From contig KB906755.1 of NCBI GenBank assembly GCA_000381605.1, forward strand, positions 186,001 through 250,000: 64,000 nt of DNA, read 5' to 3'. Source of the DNA: Acidobacteriaceae bacterium KBS 89. Lineage in GTDB: Bacteria; Acidobacteriota; Terriglobia; Terriglobales; Acidobacteriaceae. This document shows, piece after piece, positions 52,504-63,500 of this stretch. The notes under the pieces were generated by a model, which searched no databases, was not told the DNA's origin, and saw nothing but the letters and a program-made list of their open reading frames with translations. The stretch's first letter is position 1. Every line of letters starts with the position of its first letter. The position numbers and the translations under genes are program-made.

Positions 52504-53739
52504 TTACTTAGGCAAGGCGTCATCACCGGACACTTTCTCAATCAGCGAGTCTTCTGTCTTGTTATGCAGTTCCTTCGTCTTGGCGAATTCATGTGCGGCC
52601 TTTTCCTTTTGTCCAAGTATCGTATACAGCCGCGCGAGGCGGTAGTGCGCGTCGGGTTGCGTCGGGTCCAACCTCACAGCGTGTTCTAGAGCAGCAACAG
52701 CTTCCTTATTCTTGTTTTGGTCGGCGTAAATGCAACCGAGATCGAAGTAGGCCAACCTGCTCTCAGGTTGCAATTGAAGCGCCTTCTGCAGCAATGGCTC
52801 CGCTGCCTTGTTGTCATTTGTGTGTAGCGCAATGTCGCCGAGATAAAGGTAGGCCTGGGCGTAACCCGGATTGTTCTTGATCTCTAATTGCAGCTCTGGC
52901 GTCGCCTTGTCATAGTCTCGCTGTTTGTAGTAAAGAAAGCCGAGTTCGAAGTGGAGGACAGGTTCATTCGGTGAGATGTGTGCCGCTGCCTCAAGCTCTT
53001 TGATCGCATCCGCTGTCTTTCCCATGCCGTCAAGCGCCTGCGCCATAAGCATGTGTGCCTGAATTGCATCCGGGTTAACGGCAATAATGCTCTTGAACTC
53101 CGTCAGAGCACAGTCGTACTGGTGACTCCATAGGCAACTTTGGGCAAGGACATTGTGCAACTCCAGATTGGAAGGATCATCCTGGAGCACCCTTTGCAGA
53201 TACTGGCTCGCCTTGGCATAGTCATGAAGTCCGAAATGGCTCATACCCAGAAGTATTGCGCTGCGATGGTCCTCTGGCCTTTCCTTCGCCACCGACTCAA
53301 ATGCCGGGATCGCGGCTGAAAAATGCCCTTGTTTGAATTCTGCGACGCCGAGGTTAAATGAAACGTCAGGCTGGTTCGGCCTTATAGCCAGCGACTTGTG
53401 ATATTCGACAGTAGCTGCCTCAAGTTCCCCTTGTTGCGCGAGTGCCACTGCCAGATTAGCGTGGATTAGAGGATCCGTTGGATGTTGCTGCTCAAGTTGA
53501 CGCCACAACAGTTCAGCATCGTGGAACTTGCCTGCTTGCATTAGCTCAGAAGCCTGGAGCGTGAGATTCCCCTGCCCAAGTAAAGAGAGCGCCCCGCCCG
53601 GGAGCAAAAAAATCAATGCCCACCAGGTAAGCCGCCGTTTTGAGAAAGAGTTCGGCCACTGAGCGCGGTATCTCTTGGGCGTTTCAAGTGCAGTTTGCAT
53701 CGCCAGCCAGACTCGGAACTTCGCAGACGGGAAAATCAT
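52504..53739 (-). CDS. Secreted or anchored TPR-repeat protein
   Basis: 411 residues. A hydrophobic segment (about 38-56, WWALIFLLPGGALSLLGQ) acts as signal or anchor. About ten tetratricopeptide repeats follow from residue 60, for example PLIHANLAVALAQQGELEAA and ARLYTILGQKEKAAHEF. It lies 42 bp upstream of the CRTAC1 gene on the same strand, forming the usual TPR/CRTAC1 pair, and probably scaffolds an envelope complex. The start is uncertain; an ATG at 53700 is an alternative. Confidence 0.85.
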   Translation of the reverse strand: MIFPSAKFRVWLAMQTALETPKRYRAQWPNSFSKRRLTWWALIFLLPGGALSLLGQGNLTLQASELMQAGKFHDAELLWRQLEQQHPTDPLIHANLAVALAQQGELEAATVEYHKSLAIRPNQPDVSFNLGVAEFKQGHFSAAIPAFESVAKERPEDHRSAILLGMSHFGLHDYAKASQYLQRVLQDDPSNLELHNVLAQSCLWSHQYDCALTEFKSIIAVNPDAIQAHMLMAQALDGMGKTADAIKELEAAAHISPNEPVLHFELGFLYYKQRDYDKATPELQLEIKNNPGYAQAYLYLGDIALHTNDNKAAEPLLQKALQLQPESRLAYFDLGCIYADQNKNKEAVAALEHAVRLDPTQPDAHYRLARLYTILGQKEKAAHEFAKTKELHNKTEDSLIEKVSGDDALPK

Positions 53740-53910
53740 GTCAGGTGGATTATCCGCTAAAACTCAGTGTGATTGGAAGGCAGGACTTTGGGCGTGGCGT
53801 ATGCACCATTTACCTCTATTTTCATGGACATTTGTCGTATTCAGCCTCGATTCCACCGCATATAATTGGCCCGTCCAGAAACCCTTCCTTCACGACCACA
53901 GGTGATCGCT

Positions 53911-56601
53911 ATGCGAATGTCTTACCACCGTTTTCGCGCTCTTCCAAGTCTCTTCGTCGCCCTCACGGTTCTGCCACTACAAGCAGATGCGCAGCAGCAG
54001 CCTGACACTCAGTCCTTCAAATTTATGAACACCGCACTCCCAATTGATCAGCGAGTCGGCGACCTCATCAGTCGCATGACCCTCGAAGAGAAGGTCTCGC
54101 AGATGCGCGATCATGCAGTTGCCATCCCTCGCCTAGGCGTTCCCAAATACGATTGGTGGAACGAAGGTCTGCACGGCGTCGCTTTCGCGGGCTACGCCAC
54201 GAACTTCCCGCAAGTCATTGGAATGGCAGCGACCTGGGACACTAGTCTAGTGCATCGCATGGGCGAAACTACCTCTACCGAAGCGCGCGCTAAGTACAAC
54301 CAAGCCATGCGCGAAGACCACCATGAGATGTTTTTCGGCCTTACCTTCTGGGCCCCCAACATCAACATCTTTCGCGACCCCCGGTGGGGACGTGGCCAGG
54401 AGACCTACGGTGAAGATCCTTTTCTCACCGGCCGGATGGGCGCGGCGTTTGTCACCGGCTTGCAGGGCAGCGATCCCAAATATTTGAAGTTGATCTCTAC
54501 CCCCAAGCACTATGCCGTACATAGCGGCCCCGAGCCTACACGACACCAGGACAATGTTAATGTGTCACCGCACGATCTCGAGGACACCTATCTGCCTGCC
54601 TTTCGCGCCTCCGTCACAGAGGCACACGCTCAGTCCGTGATGTGTGCCTACAACGCAATCGACGGAGCGCCCGCCTGTGCCAATATCATGCTTTTGCGCG
54701 ATCACCTGCGAGACGCCTGGCACTTTGACGGCTATGTCGTCAGTGACTGCGCCGCTGTTGCCGACGTTAATACTGGTCACCACTTCGCCCCGGACATGGC
54801 CCACGCCGCCGCCGCGGCGGTAAAGGCGGGCACCGATCTCGAGTGCGGCTTTGGCAAAGGACAAGCTTATCCAGCTCTCGTCGATGCCGTGCACCAGAAC
54901 CTTATTACAGAGGCGGAAATCGATACCGCGCTGCGCCGGCTATTCACCGCACGTTTCCGTCTCGGCATGTTTGATCCGCCTTCCAGTTACGCCTACGGGC
55001 GAATTCCTGCTAGCGAGAACAATTCGGCGGAGCATCGCCAACTCTCACTTCAGGCTGCGCGTGAGTCCATGGTCCTGCTCAAGAACAGGGACAAGATTCT
55101 TCCCCTCAAGTCCGGTATTGGCCGAATCGCAGTCGTCGGTCCCGCAGCGGAGCTTGTCCAATCCCTGCAGGGTAACTACAACGGCCCCCCGCCATCGCCC
55201 GTTTATCCACTCAATGGAATTGAGAAGCGCTTCTCCTCCTCCAAAGTCTCCTATGCGCAGGGCTCCAGCCTCGTCGAAGGACTGGCGATGCCAATCGAAC
55301 ACACAGCCCTGCACCCCGCCAGCGGCGCCGGCGACGGCCTCACCGCCGAGTATTTCAACTCAAAGGATATGAGTGGTCAGCCTGTGCTCAAGCGCACCGA
55401 CCGCAACATCAATTTCAACTGGGACAAGGTCGTCCCCATTGATGGCCTTCAACGGGACAATTACTCAGTCCGATGGACTGGCACCTTCACACCGCCGGGC
55501 CCGGGGGACTATAAGCTCGGCGTACGCGTGAATTATTGCTACGCCTGCGAAAATGCGGAGGGCTTTCGCCTTTATCTAGATGGAAAGGTGGTAGTCGAAA
55601 GCGGCGCTAAAGGAACCGGCGAACGCGGCGCTGTAATCGAAGCTCCCATCCATTTTGCTGACGCCCAGCCCCACCCCATACGCCTCGAATATCTCCACGG
55701 TAACGGCAGCGCTGGAATCGACCTCACATGGGACGCGCCCGCGGCAATCCTGCGCGACGAGGCGGTCCAGGCAGCAAAGCAATCCGACGTCGTCATCGCC
55801 TTTGCCGGACTCTCCCCCTCGCTTGAAGGAGAAGAGATGCCCGTCAAGCTCGAAGGCTTCAGTGGTGGTGACCGCACAACCATCGACTTGCCCGCTACGC
55901 AGGAGGAGTTGCTTAAGGCACTCGCGGCGACTGGCAAGCCGCTGGTCGTCGTCTTGCAGAATGGCAGCGCCCTGGCCGTCAATTGGGCCCAGGAGAATGC
56001 CAACGCCATTCTAGAAGCATGGTATCCGGGTGAAGAAGGTGGAACCGCTATCGCTGAAACGCTCGCCGGCGACAATAACCCGGCTGGCCGGCTTCCCTTG
56101 ACGTTTTATGCGTCGCTTAGTCAGGTCCCATCTTTCAACGACTACTCCATGAAGGGCCGCACTTATCGCTACTTCTCCGAAAAACCGCTTTACGGTTTCG
56201 GCTTCGGCCTCAGCTACACCGACTTTGTCTACAGCAGTCTCAAGGTGTCTTCCTCAACTATCAAGGCCGGCGATCCGGTCACTGTTGAAGGCGAGGTCAA
56301 GAACGCTGGATCTGCGGAGGGCGATGAGGTCGTTGAGCTCTACCTCACACAACCCAAGGCATCTGAGACACCCATCCGCGTCCTCGCCGGCTTCACGCGC
56401 GTTCACCTTGCTTCCGCCAAGTCTACCCACGTCGGTTTTATCATTGACCCACGCTCGATCGCCCAAGTCGATTCGAACGGCACTCACGTCATAGTCCCCG
56501 GCGACTATATCGTCTCGTTGGGTGGCGCTCAGCCTGGTGACGCAGCCTCGGTTCAAACTGGAAAATTCACCGTCACAGGTAAGACGGAGCTGCCCAAATA
56601 A
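53911..56601 (+). CDS. Secreted glycoside hydrolase family 3 with PA14 insert
   Basis: 896 residues from the ATG at 53911 (frame open from a TTG at 53866). A signal peptide ends near LQADAQQQ. The GH3 N-terminal barrel contains KHYAVHSGPE and the nucleophile Asp279 in YVVSDCAAVAD. The C-terminal sandwich is interrupted by a PA14 domain (about 474-610: DGLTAEYFNSKDMSGQPVL, YKLGVRVN, GFRLYLDGK). A fibronectin III-like domain ends the protein. This layout matches beta-glucosidases and beta-xylosidases for plant or microbial polysaccharides. Confidence 0.92.
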   Translation: MRMSYHRFRALPSLFVALTVLPLQADAQQQPDTQSFKFMNTALPIDQRVGDLISRMTLEEKVSQMRDHAVAIPRLGVPKYDWWNEGLHGVAFAGYATNFPQVIGMAATWDTSLVHRMGETTSTEARAKYNQAMREDHHEMFFGLTFWAPNINIFRDPRWGRGQETYGEDPFLTGRMGAAFVTGLQGSDPKYLKLISTPKHYAVHSGPEPTRHQDNVNVSPHDLEDTYLPAFRASVTEAHAQSVMCAYNAIDGAPACANIMLLRDHLRDAWHFDGYVVSDCAAVADVNTGHHFAPDMAHAAAAAVKAGTDLECGFGKGQAYPALVDAVHQNLITEAEIDTALRRLFTARFRLGMFDPPSSYAYGRIPASENNSAEHRQLSLQAARESMVLLKNRDKILPLKSGIGRIAVVGPAAELVQSLQGNYNGPPPSPVYPLNGIEKRFSSSKVSYAQGSSLVEGLAMPIEHTALHPASGAGDGLTAEYFNSKDMSGQPVLKRTDRNINFNWDKVVPIDGLQRDNYSVRWTGTFTPPGPGDYKLGVRVNYCYACENAEGFRLYLDGKVVVESGAKGTGERGAVIEAPIHFADAQPHPIRLEYLHGNGSAGIDLTWDAPAAILRDEAVQAAKQSDVVIAFAGLSPSLEGEEMPVKLEGFSGGDRTTIDLPATQEELLKALAATGKPLVVVLQNGSALAVNWAQENANAILEAWYPGEEGGTAIAETLAGDNNPAGRLPLTFYASLSQVPSFNDYSMKGRTYRYFSEKPLYGFGFGLSYTDFVYSSLKVSSSTIKAGDPVTVEGEVKNAGSAEGDEVVELYLTQPKASETPIRVLAGFTRVHLASAKSTHVGFIIDPRSIAQVDSNGTHVIVPGDYIVSLGGAQPGDAASVQTGKFTVTGKTELPK

Positions 56602-57541
56602 CTGCAATGTCGAAACGAGTCTGTCGCCACCTTCCAACGCAATTGAAAGATGATGACGGTTTTATTACCGCTCAGGTCATAGGGCCGCAACGGTCTGGGC
56701 ACTGCGCAGGATCTCATCAAAGGGGATTCCATCCTACAACAAACTCTAATTGTGACGGACTTCAGGGTCCAGAGTCAGTGGTAGAGCGGTCGCCGCCAAC
56801 AAAGCATCAGCAACAACTTCGGCATCGCGCCATCCGCCTGCACTGTATTAGAGGTCGGCTTCGTTGACTGATCTTAGTTTGTTGGAGCGAAGACTGTAGT
56901 TGTCTTAGCGCAAGTTGGCGATCTGTGCGCCGCAATTCACGTCATACTTTCGTGCATCGCCTGCGGTTAGCGCGTCGTATATTTTGTCGGACATAAATCG
57001 AGGATATAAGTATCCGGCGCAAAGCGGCGATCCTATTTGTGCTTAATCTGCGGTACCAAGTTTCTTCTAGGCGAAAATATATACCCGAGAGGATCAACTC
57101 AGCATTTTTCGAGAAAATTGAGAAAAACTTCTTACGCAATTCTTGCTTGCGAGTGACAACTTTGATATAAACAAAGTACACACTGAAACGACCAGTCGTA
57201 AGGTCAACAGTAACCATTTTGTGTTATTGCCCTCCCCCTTGGTAGATGTCAATCTGAACAGGTTAGGAATGAAATATTCACGCTTCCTGCGTGTTCGGTG
57301 TTGCCGTGTTCCACGCGTAAGACATTATGGTTTCACTGATTTGTATGAAAATTGGGGAATGAGAATCGGCTGCCTGAACCAGGCTCGTTTGAGCTGTCGG
57401 GCAAGATAAAAGCATCCCACTGCGTCCAAGTGCCCTCTCCGAATCGGGCGGCATGCAGTCATATGAAATCTGTCGGCATTATTACCTCTTTTCTTTTTCT
57501 CTGCCTCTGATTTGTGCATTTTTTGCAACTTTCAAGAGGTG
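56602..57541. other. 940-bp non-coding stretch
   Basis: No supported gene on either strand: open frames are short, lack ribosome sites and match no family. The final 20 bp hold the AAGAGGTG ribosome site of the repeat lipoprotein. I looked for a c-di-GMP riboswitch here and found no convincing match. Confidence 0.45.
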
Positions 57542-60500
57542 ATGTTGGTGTCAGATATTTACGCATTTTTTTTGCTTTTGGGCCACGTCGTAATTTCACC
57601 CTCCGGCTTGTTGAGCGGTGAGTTTTCGGGACGGGTGCGGCATCGCGTCGGGTCCCAGGCAAAAGGTCTCTGCGTCAACGAGTGGGGAAAAGGACTCACA
57701 TTGGCTTTGGCTTGCTGCCTGACCATAGTGGCGTCAGGGTGCGGATCCGGAGTGAGCGTACCGGTCGGGGGCGTTCTTAACGTCTCTCCGGGCGCAGTTG
57801 ATTTCGGAACGGTTCCTGTAGGTACTAAAGTTGACAGCAGCATAAGTGTAACCAACAGTGGTTCTGCTCCAATCGACATCTCTCAAGTGAGCGTTTCAGG
57901 CGAGACGTTTTCAGTTCTTAGCGCCAATAGCGCGCCCGTAAGCATTCCTGCGGGCGGTGCCTATAGTCTAAAAATTGGCTTTACGCCTACCTCCACCACA
58001 GACTATTCCGGGCAACTCATCGTGATGGACATGTCGGCGAAACCGCTCGCAAAGGTTGCGATAAAAGGCAAAGGGGCGACTCACAACGCTCCGCAACTGA
58101 CGGTAAGCGCTCCGAGTCTGAGCTTCGGCAGCCTGGCGGTCAACACGAGCACGACACAAGCGTTGACGCTGACATCGAGTGGAACATCGCCTGTGACGGT
58201 GAACTCAGCTGCGATTACAGGTGCAGGTTTTGCGCTCGTTGGGGCCAATTTACCCGTGACACTGAACCCCGCCCAGTCGACGACGCTGCAAGTTCAGTTC
58301 GATCCAACATCGCCTGGGGCAGCTAGTGGCCAGATCACAATCAGCAGCGACTCGGCGAGCGGTACCGCGACTTTAGTGGCTTTGAGTGGCACCGGAACAA
58401 CAAGCACAGCTCCTCAGACGAGTCCGCAGTTGACGGTGAGCGCGCCGACTCTGTCCTTTGGCAATGTGACCGTAAACGCAGCGACCACGCAGTCGTTGAC
58501 ATTGATATCAACTGGAACAGCTCCCGTCACGGTAAACTCTGCAGCTATTACTGGTTCCGGCTTCACGGTCGTCGGAGGTAATTTGCCGGTAACTCTTAGC
58601 CCGGCCCAGTCGACGACCTTGCAAGTTCAGTTCAATCCAGGAGCCACGGGGACAGCGAGTGGACAACTCACGATAGTCAGCAACTCGTTGAGCGGGAGCA
58701 CAGCACAAGTGGCCCTAAGTGGCACGGGCATAACGGCCACCAGTCCTCAATTGACTGTGAGCGCGGGCAATTTGGGCTTTGGAGACGTGACAGTGAAGAC
58801 CGCGACAACACAATCGTTGACGCTGACGTCGACTGGTACGTCGCCCGTGACCGTGAACTCGGCATCGATTACGGGGACAGGCTATACCTTGGTCGGCGGC
58901 ACCTTGCCAGTGACACTGAATCCGACGCAGTCAGTAACGCTGCAGGTGCAGTTCGAGCCCGCAGCAACAGGCGCAGCGGCCGGACAGATCACGATCAACA
59001 GTAACTCGTCGAGTGGGAGTCCCGCAGTCGTCATTCTAAGTGGTACGGGCACCGCAGCTACGAGTCCGCAGTTAACCGTGAGCGCTGGAAGCTTGAGTTT
59101 CGGTAGTGTGACGATCAATACGGCAACGACTCAGTCGCTGACCCTGACGTCGACGGGAACGTCGCCAGTAACGGTCACCTCCGCATCGATTGCTGGGCAA
59201 GGCTTCACGATTGTTGGAGGTGGTTTGCCGGCAACACTGAACCCGACTCAGTCGATGACGCTCCAGGTGCAGTTCAATCCAACAACAACCGGAATCGCGC
59301 GCGGTCAAATTACTATCAACAGCAACTCATCGAGTGGCAGCACGAACCTAGTTTCATTGAGTGGCACAAGCGTAGCCGCAGTGAGTCCACAGTTGACGGT
59401 GAGCGTTGGCAGTTTGAGTTTCGGTAACGTAACAGTGAATACCGCAACAACCCAGTCGCTGACCATGACGTCGACGGGGACGTCGCCAGTGACCGTGAAC
59501 TCCGCTGCGGTTACGGGGGAAGGTTTCACGATCGTTGGGGGCAATTTTCCGATAACGCTTAATCCGACGGAATCGGCGACGCTCCAAGTCCAGTTCAAGC
59601 CGGCAACAACTGGAAGCACTGCCGGTCAGGTCACGATCACAAGCAATTCCTCGACTGGAAGTACCGCCGTGGTGGCTTTGAGTGGCTCGAGCACGGTGGC
59701 AACGAGTCCACAATTGACTTTGGGCGCTGCCAGCTTGAGCTTTGGAAGCGTGACGATAAATACCGCGACGACACAATCTTTGACATTCACGTCAACGGGT
59801 ACGTCGCCGGTAACGATCAGTTCGGCGTCGATGTCAGGTGCAGGATTTACCCTGGTTGGCGGCAACTTGCCGGTGACACTGAGTCCAACGCAGTCGGTAG
59901 CACTGCAGGTACAATTCAAACCGGCGGCAACTGGAGCGTCAAACGGCCAATTAACAGTCAACAGCGACTCGTCGACTGGAAGCACGACGGTTGTAACACT
60001 TAGTGGTACGGGTGCAGCACTAACGAGTCCTCAGTTGACAGTGAGCTCTGGGAGTCTGAGTTTCGGAAGTGCAGCACAGAATACAGCAACAACGCAGTCG
60101 TTGACTCTGACATCAACTGGGAATTCTCCCGTAACAGTCAACTCCGCATCGATTACGGGATTAGATTATGTCCTCGTAGGTGGCAACTTGCCGGTGACGC
60201 TGAGCCCAGCGCAGTCGGCGACACTGCAGGTACAGTTCAAGCCCACAGCAACCGGTGCATCTAGCGGGCAGCTCACGATTAGCAGCGATTCATCGACCGG
60301 AAGCACGACGGTGGTGGCCCTCAGTGGCACTGGTGCAGCACCGGCTAGCCCGCAGTTGACTGTGAGTGCCGGCAGCCTGACATTTGGAAATGTGACGTTA
60401 AACACTGCGACGACGCAGTCCTTGACTGTGACATCAACGGGAACGGCGCCGGTGACGGTCAACTCGGCGTCGATCTCGGGAGCTGGATACACCTTGGTCG

Positions 60501-63500
60501 GCGGAAGCTTGCCGGTGACGCTGAGTCCCACTCAGTCGGTGACACTGCAGGTTCAGTTCAAACCTGCGGCAACCGGAACAGCCAACGGTCAGGTTACGAT
60601 CAGCAGTAATTCGGCGAGCGGGAGTAGCACACTAGCCTCTCTAAGTGGTACGGGCACTGCCGCAACGAGTCCTCAGCTGACCGTCAGCACTGGCAGCCTA
60701 AGTTTTGGAAATGTCACGGTAAACACGGTGACGACGCAGTCCTTGACGCTGACGTCGACGGGAACGTCGCCGGTGACGGTCAACTTGGCGTCAATCTCGG
60801 GAGCAGGATTTACCTTGGTTGGTGGCAGCCTACCTGTGACTCTTAGTCCAACGCAGTCGGCGACACTGCAGGTTCAGTTCAAGCCGATAGTAGCCGGGAC
60901 AGCGAGCGGGCAGATCACAATCAGCAGCGACTCATCCAGCGGTAGCACGACGGTGGTCGCCCTTAGTGGCACCGGCGCAGCGGCAACGAGTCCTCAGCTT
61001 GCGGTCAGCGCTGGCAGCCTGGGTTTTGGAAATGTGTCAGTAAACGCGGCGGCGATGCAGTTGTTGACACTCACATCGACGGGCACATCGCCGGTGACTG
61101 TCAACTCTGCATCAATTTCTGGAGCAGGATTTACCTTGGTTGGTGGCAGTTTGCCGGTGACTCTGAGCCCAACGCAGTCGGCGACCCTTCAAGTTCAGTT
61201 CAAGCCGACAGTGACCGGGACAGCGAGCGGCCAGATCACAATCAGCAGCGATTCTTCAAGCGGCAGCACAGCGGTGGTCGCCCTTAGTGGAACCGGTGCA
61301 GCGGCAACGAGTCCTCAGCTTACGATCAGTGCTGGTAGCCTGAGTTTTGGAAATGTGTCAGTCAACACGGCGGCGACGCAGTCGTTGACACTCACATCGA
61401 CGGGCACAGCGCCGGTGACGGTCAACTCAGCCTCGATTTCTGGAGCAGGATTTATCTTGGTTGGTGGCAGTTTGCCGGTGACTCTGAGCCCAACGCAGTC
61501 AACGACACTGCAGGTTCAGTTCAAGCCGACAGTAACCGGGACAGCGAGCGGGCAGATCACGATCGGTAGCGATTCATCAAGCGGCAGCACAGCGGTGGTC
61601 GCTCTAGGCGGCACAGGCGCAGCAGTAACGAGTCCGCAATTGACGGCAAGTGCTGTCAGCCTGAGCTTCGCAAACGTGACAGTCAACACGGCGACGACGC
61701 AGTCATTAACGTTGACATCGACGGGGACGTCGCCGGTGACGGTCAACTCGGCGTCGATTTCTGGAGCAGGATTTACCTTGGTTGGTGGCAGTTTGCCGGT
61801 GACTCTGAGCCCAACTCAATCGGCGACTCTTCAGGTTCAGTTCAAGCCGACGACAACCGGGGGCGCAAGCGGGCAGATCATGATCAGCAGCGACTCTTCG
61901 AGCGGTAGTCCATCGGTAGTTGCTCTGAGTGGTACGGGTATCGCAGCGACGAGTCCGCAGTTGACGGTAAGTGCTGCTAGTCTGAGCTTCGCAAGCGTGA
62001 CAGTCAACACGGCGACAACACAGTCGTTGACACTGACGTCAACCGGGACGTCGCCGGTGACGGTCAATTCAGCCTCGATTTCTGGAGCAGGATTTACGCT
62101 GGTTGGGGGGAGTTTGCCGGTGACTCTGAGCCCAACTCAATCGGCGACTCTGCAAGTTCAGTTCAAGCCAACTGTAACTGGGGCCGCCAGCGGGCAGATA
62201 ACGATCAGTAGCGACTCGTCTAGCGGAGGCACATCGCCGGTTGCTCTCAGTGGTACGGGCATTGCAGCAACGAGTCCGCAGCTGACGGTAAGTGCTGCCA
62301 GTTTGAGCTTCGCAAGCGTGACAGTTAACACGGCGACAACACAGTCGTTAACGCTGACATCGACGGGGACGTCGCCTGTAACGGTCAATTCAGCCTCGAT
62401 TTCTGGAGCAGGATTTACTCTGATTGGCGGCAGCTTGCCGGTGACACTGAACCCAACCCAGTCGGCCACCCTTCAGGTTCAGTTCAAGCCGACGGCCACC
62501 GGGGCCGCCAGCGGGCAGATCACGATTAGTAGCGACTCGTCCAGCGGGGGCACATCGGTAGTTGCTCTCAGCGGCACGGGCATTGCCGCAACGAGTCCTC
62601 AGTTGACGGTAAGCACTGCCAGTTTGAGCTTCGCGAGCGTGACAGCTAACACGGCGACAACGCAGTCGTTGACGCTCACATCGACGGGGACCGCGCCGGT
62701 GACTGTCAACTCGGCATCGATCTCTGGGGCAGGATTTACTCTGATTGGCGGCAGCTTGCCGGTGACATTGAACCCAACGCAGTCGGTGACACTGCAGGTT
62801 CAGTTCAAGCCGACGGCCACCGGGGCCGCCAGCGGGCAGATCACGATTAGCAGCGACTCGTCCAGCGGGGGCACATCGGTAGTTGCTCTCAGCGGTACGG
62901 GCATTGCCGCAACGAGTCCTCAGTTGACGGTAAGCACTGCCAGTTTGACCTTCGCAAGCGTGACAGTCAACACAGCGACAACGCAGTCGTTGACACTCAC
63001 GTCGACGGGCACGGCGCCGGTGACTGTCAACTCGGCATCGATCGCTGGAGCAGGATTTACTCTGGTTGGCGGAAGTTTGCCGGTGACACTGAATCCAACG
63101 CAGTCGGTGACACTGCAGGTGCAGTTCAAGCCGACAGCAACCGGGGCAGCCAGCGGTCAGATCACGATTAGCAGCGACTCGTCCAGCGGGAGCACATCGG
63201 TAGTTGCTCTCAACGGTACAGGCATTGCGGCGACGAGCCCTCAGCTGACGGTAAGCACGGCCAGTTTGAGCTTCGCAAGTGTGACAGTCAACACAGCGAC
63301 AACGCAGTCGTTGACACTCACGTCGACGGGCACGGCGCCGGTGACTGTCAACTCGGCATCGATCGCTGGAGCAGGATTTACTCTACTTGGCGGAAGTTTG
63401 CCGGTGACACTGAATCCAACGCAGTCGGTGACATTGCAGGTTCAGTTCAAGCCGACGGCAAGCGGGGCCGCTAGCGGGCAGGTCACGATTAACAGCAACT

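Noticed and set aside
57010..57060. Possible c-di-GMP riboswitch (GCGCAAAGCGG segment)
   Set aside because: Only the short GCAAAG core fits; the conserved second stem and tetraloop-receptor parts are missing.
57143..57409. 88-codon plus-strand open frame before the repeat lipoprotein
   Set aside because: No ribosome site or family; composition looks like non-coding DNA.
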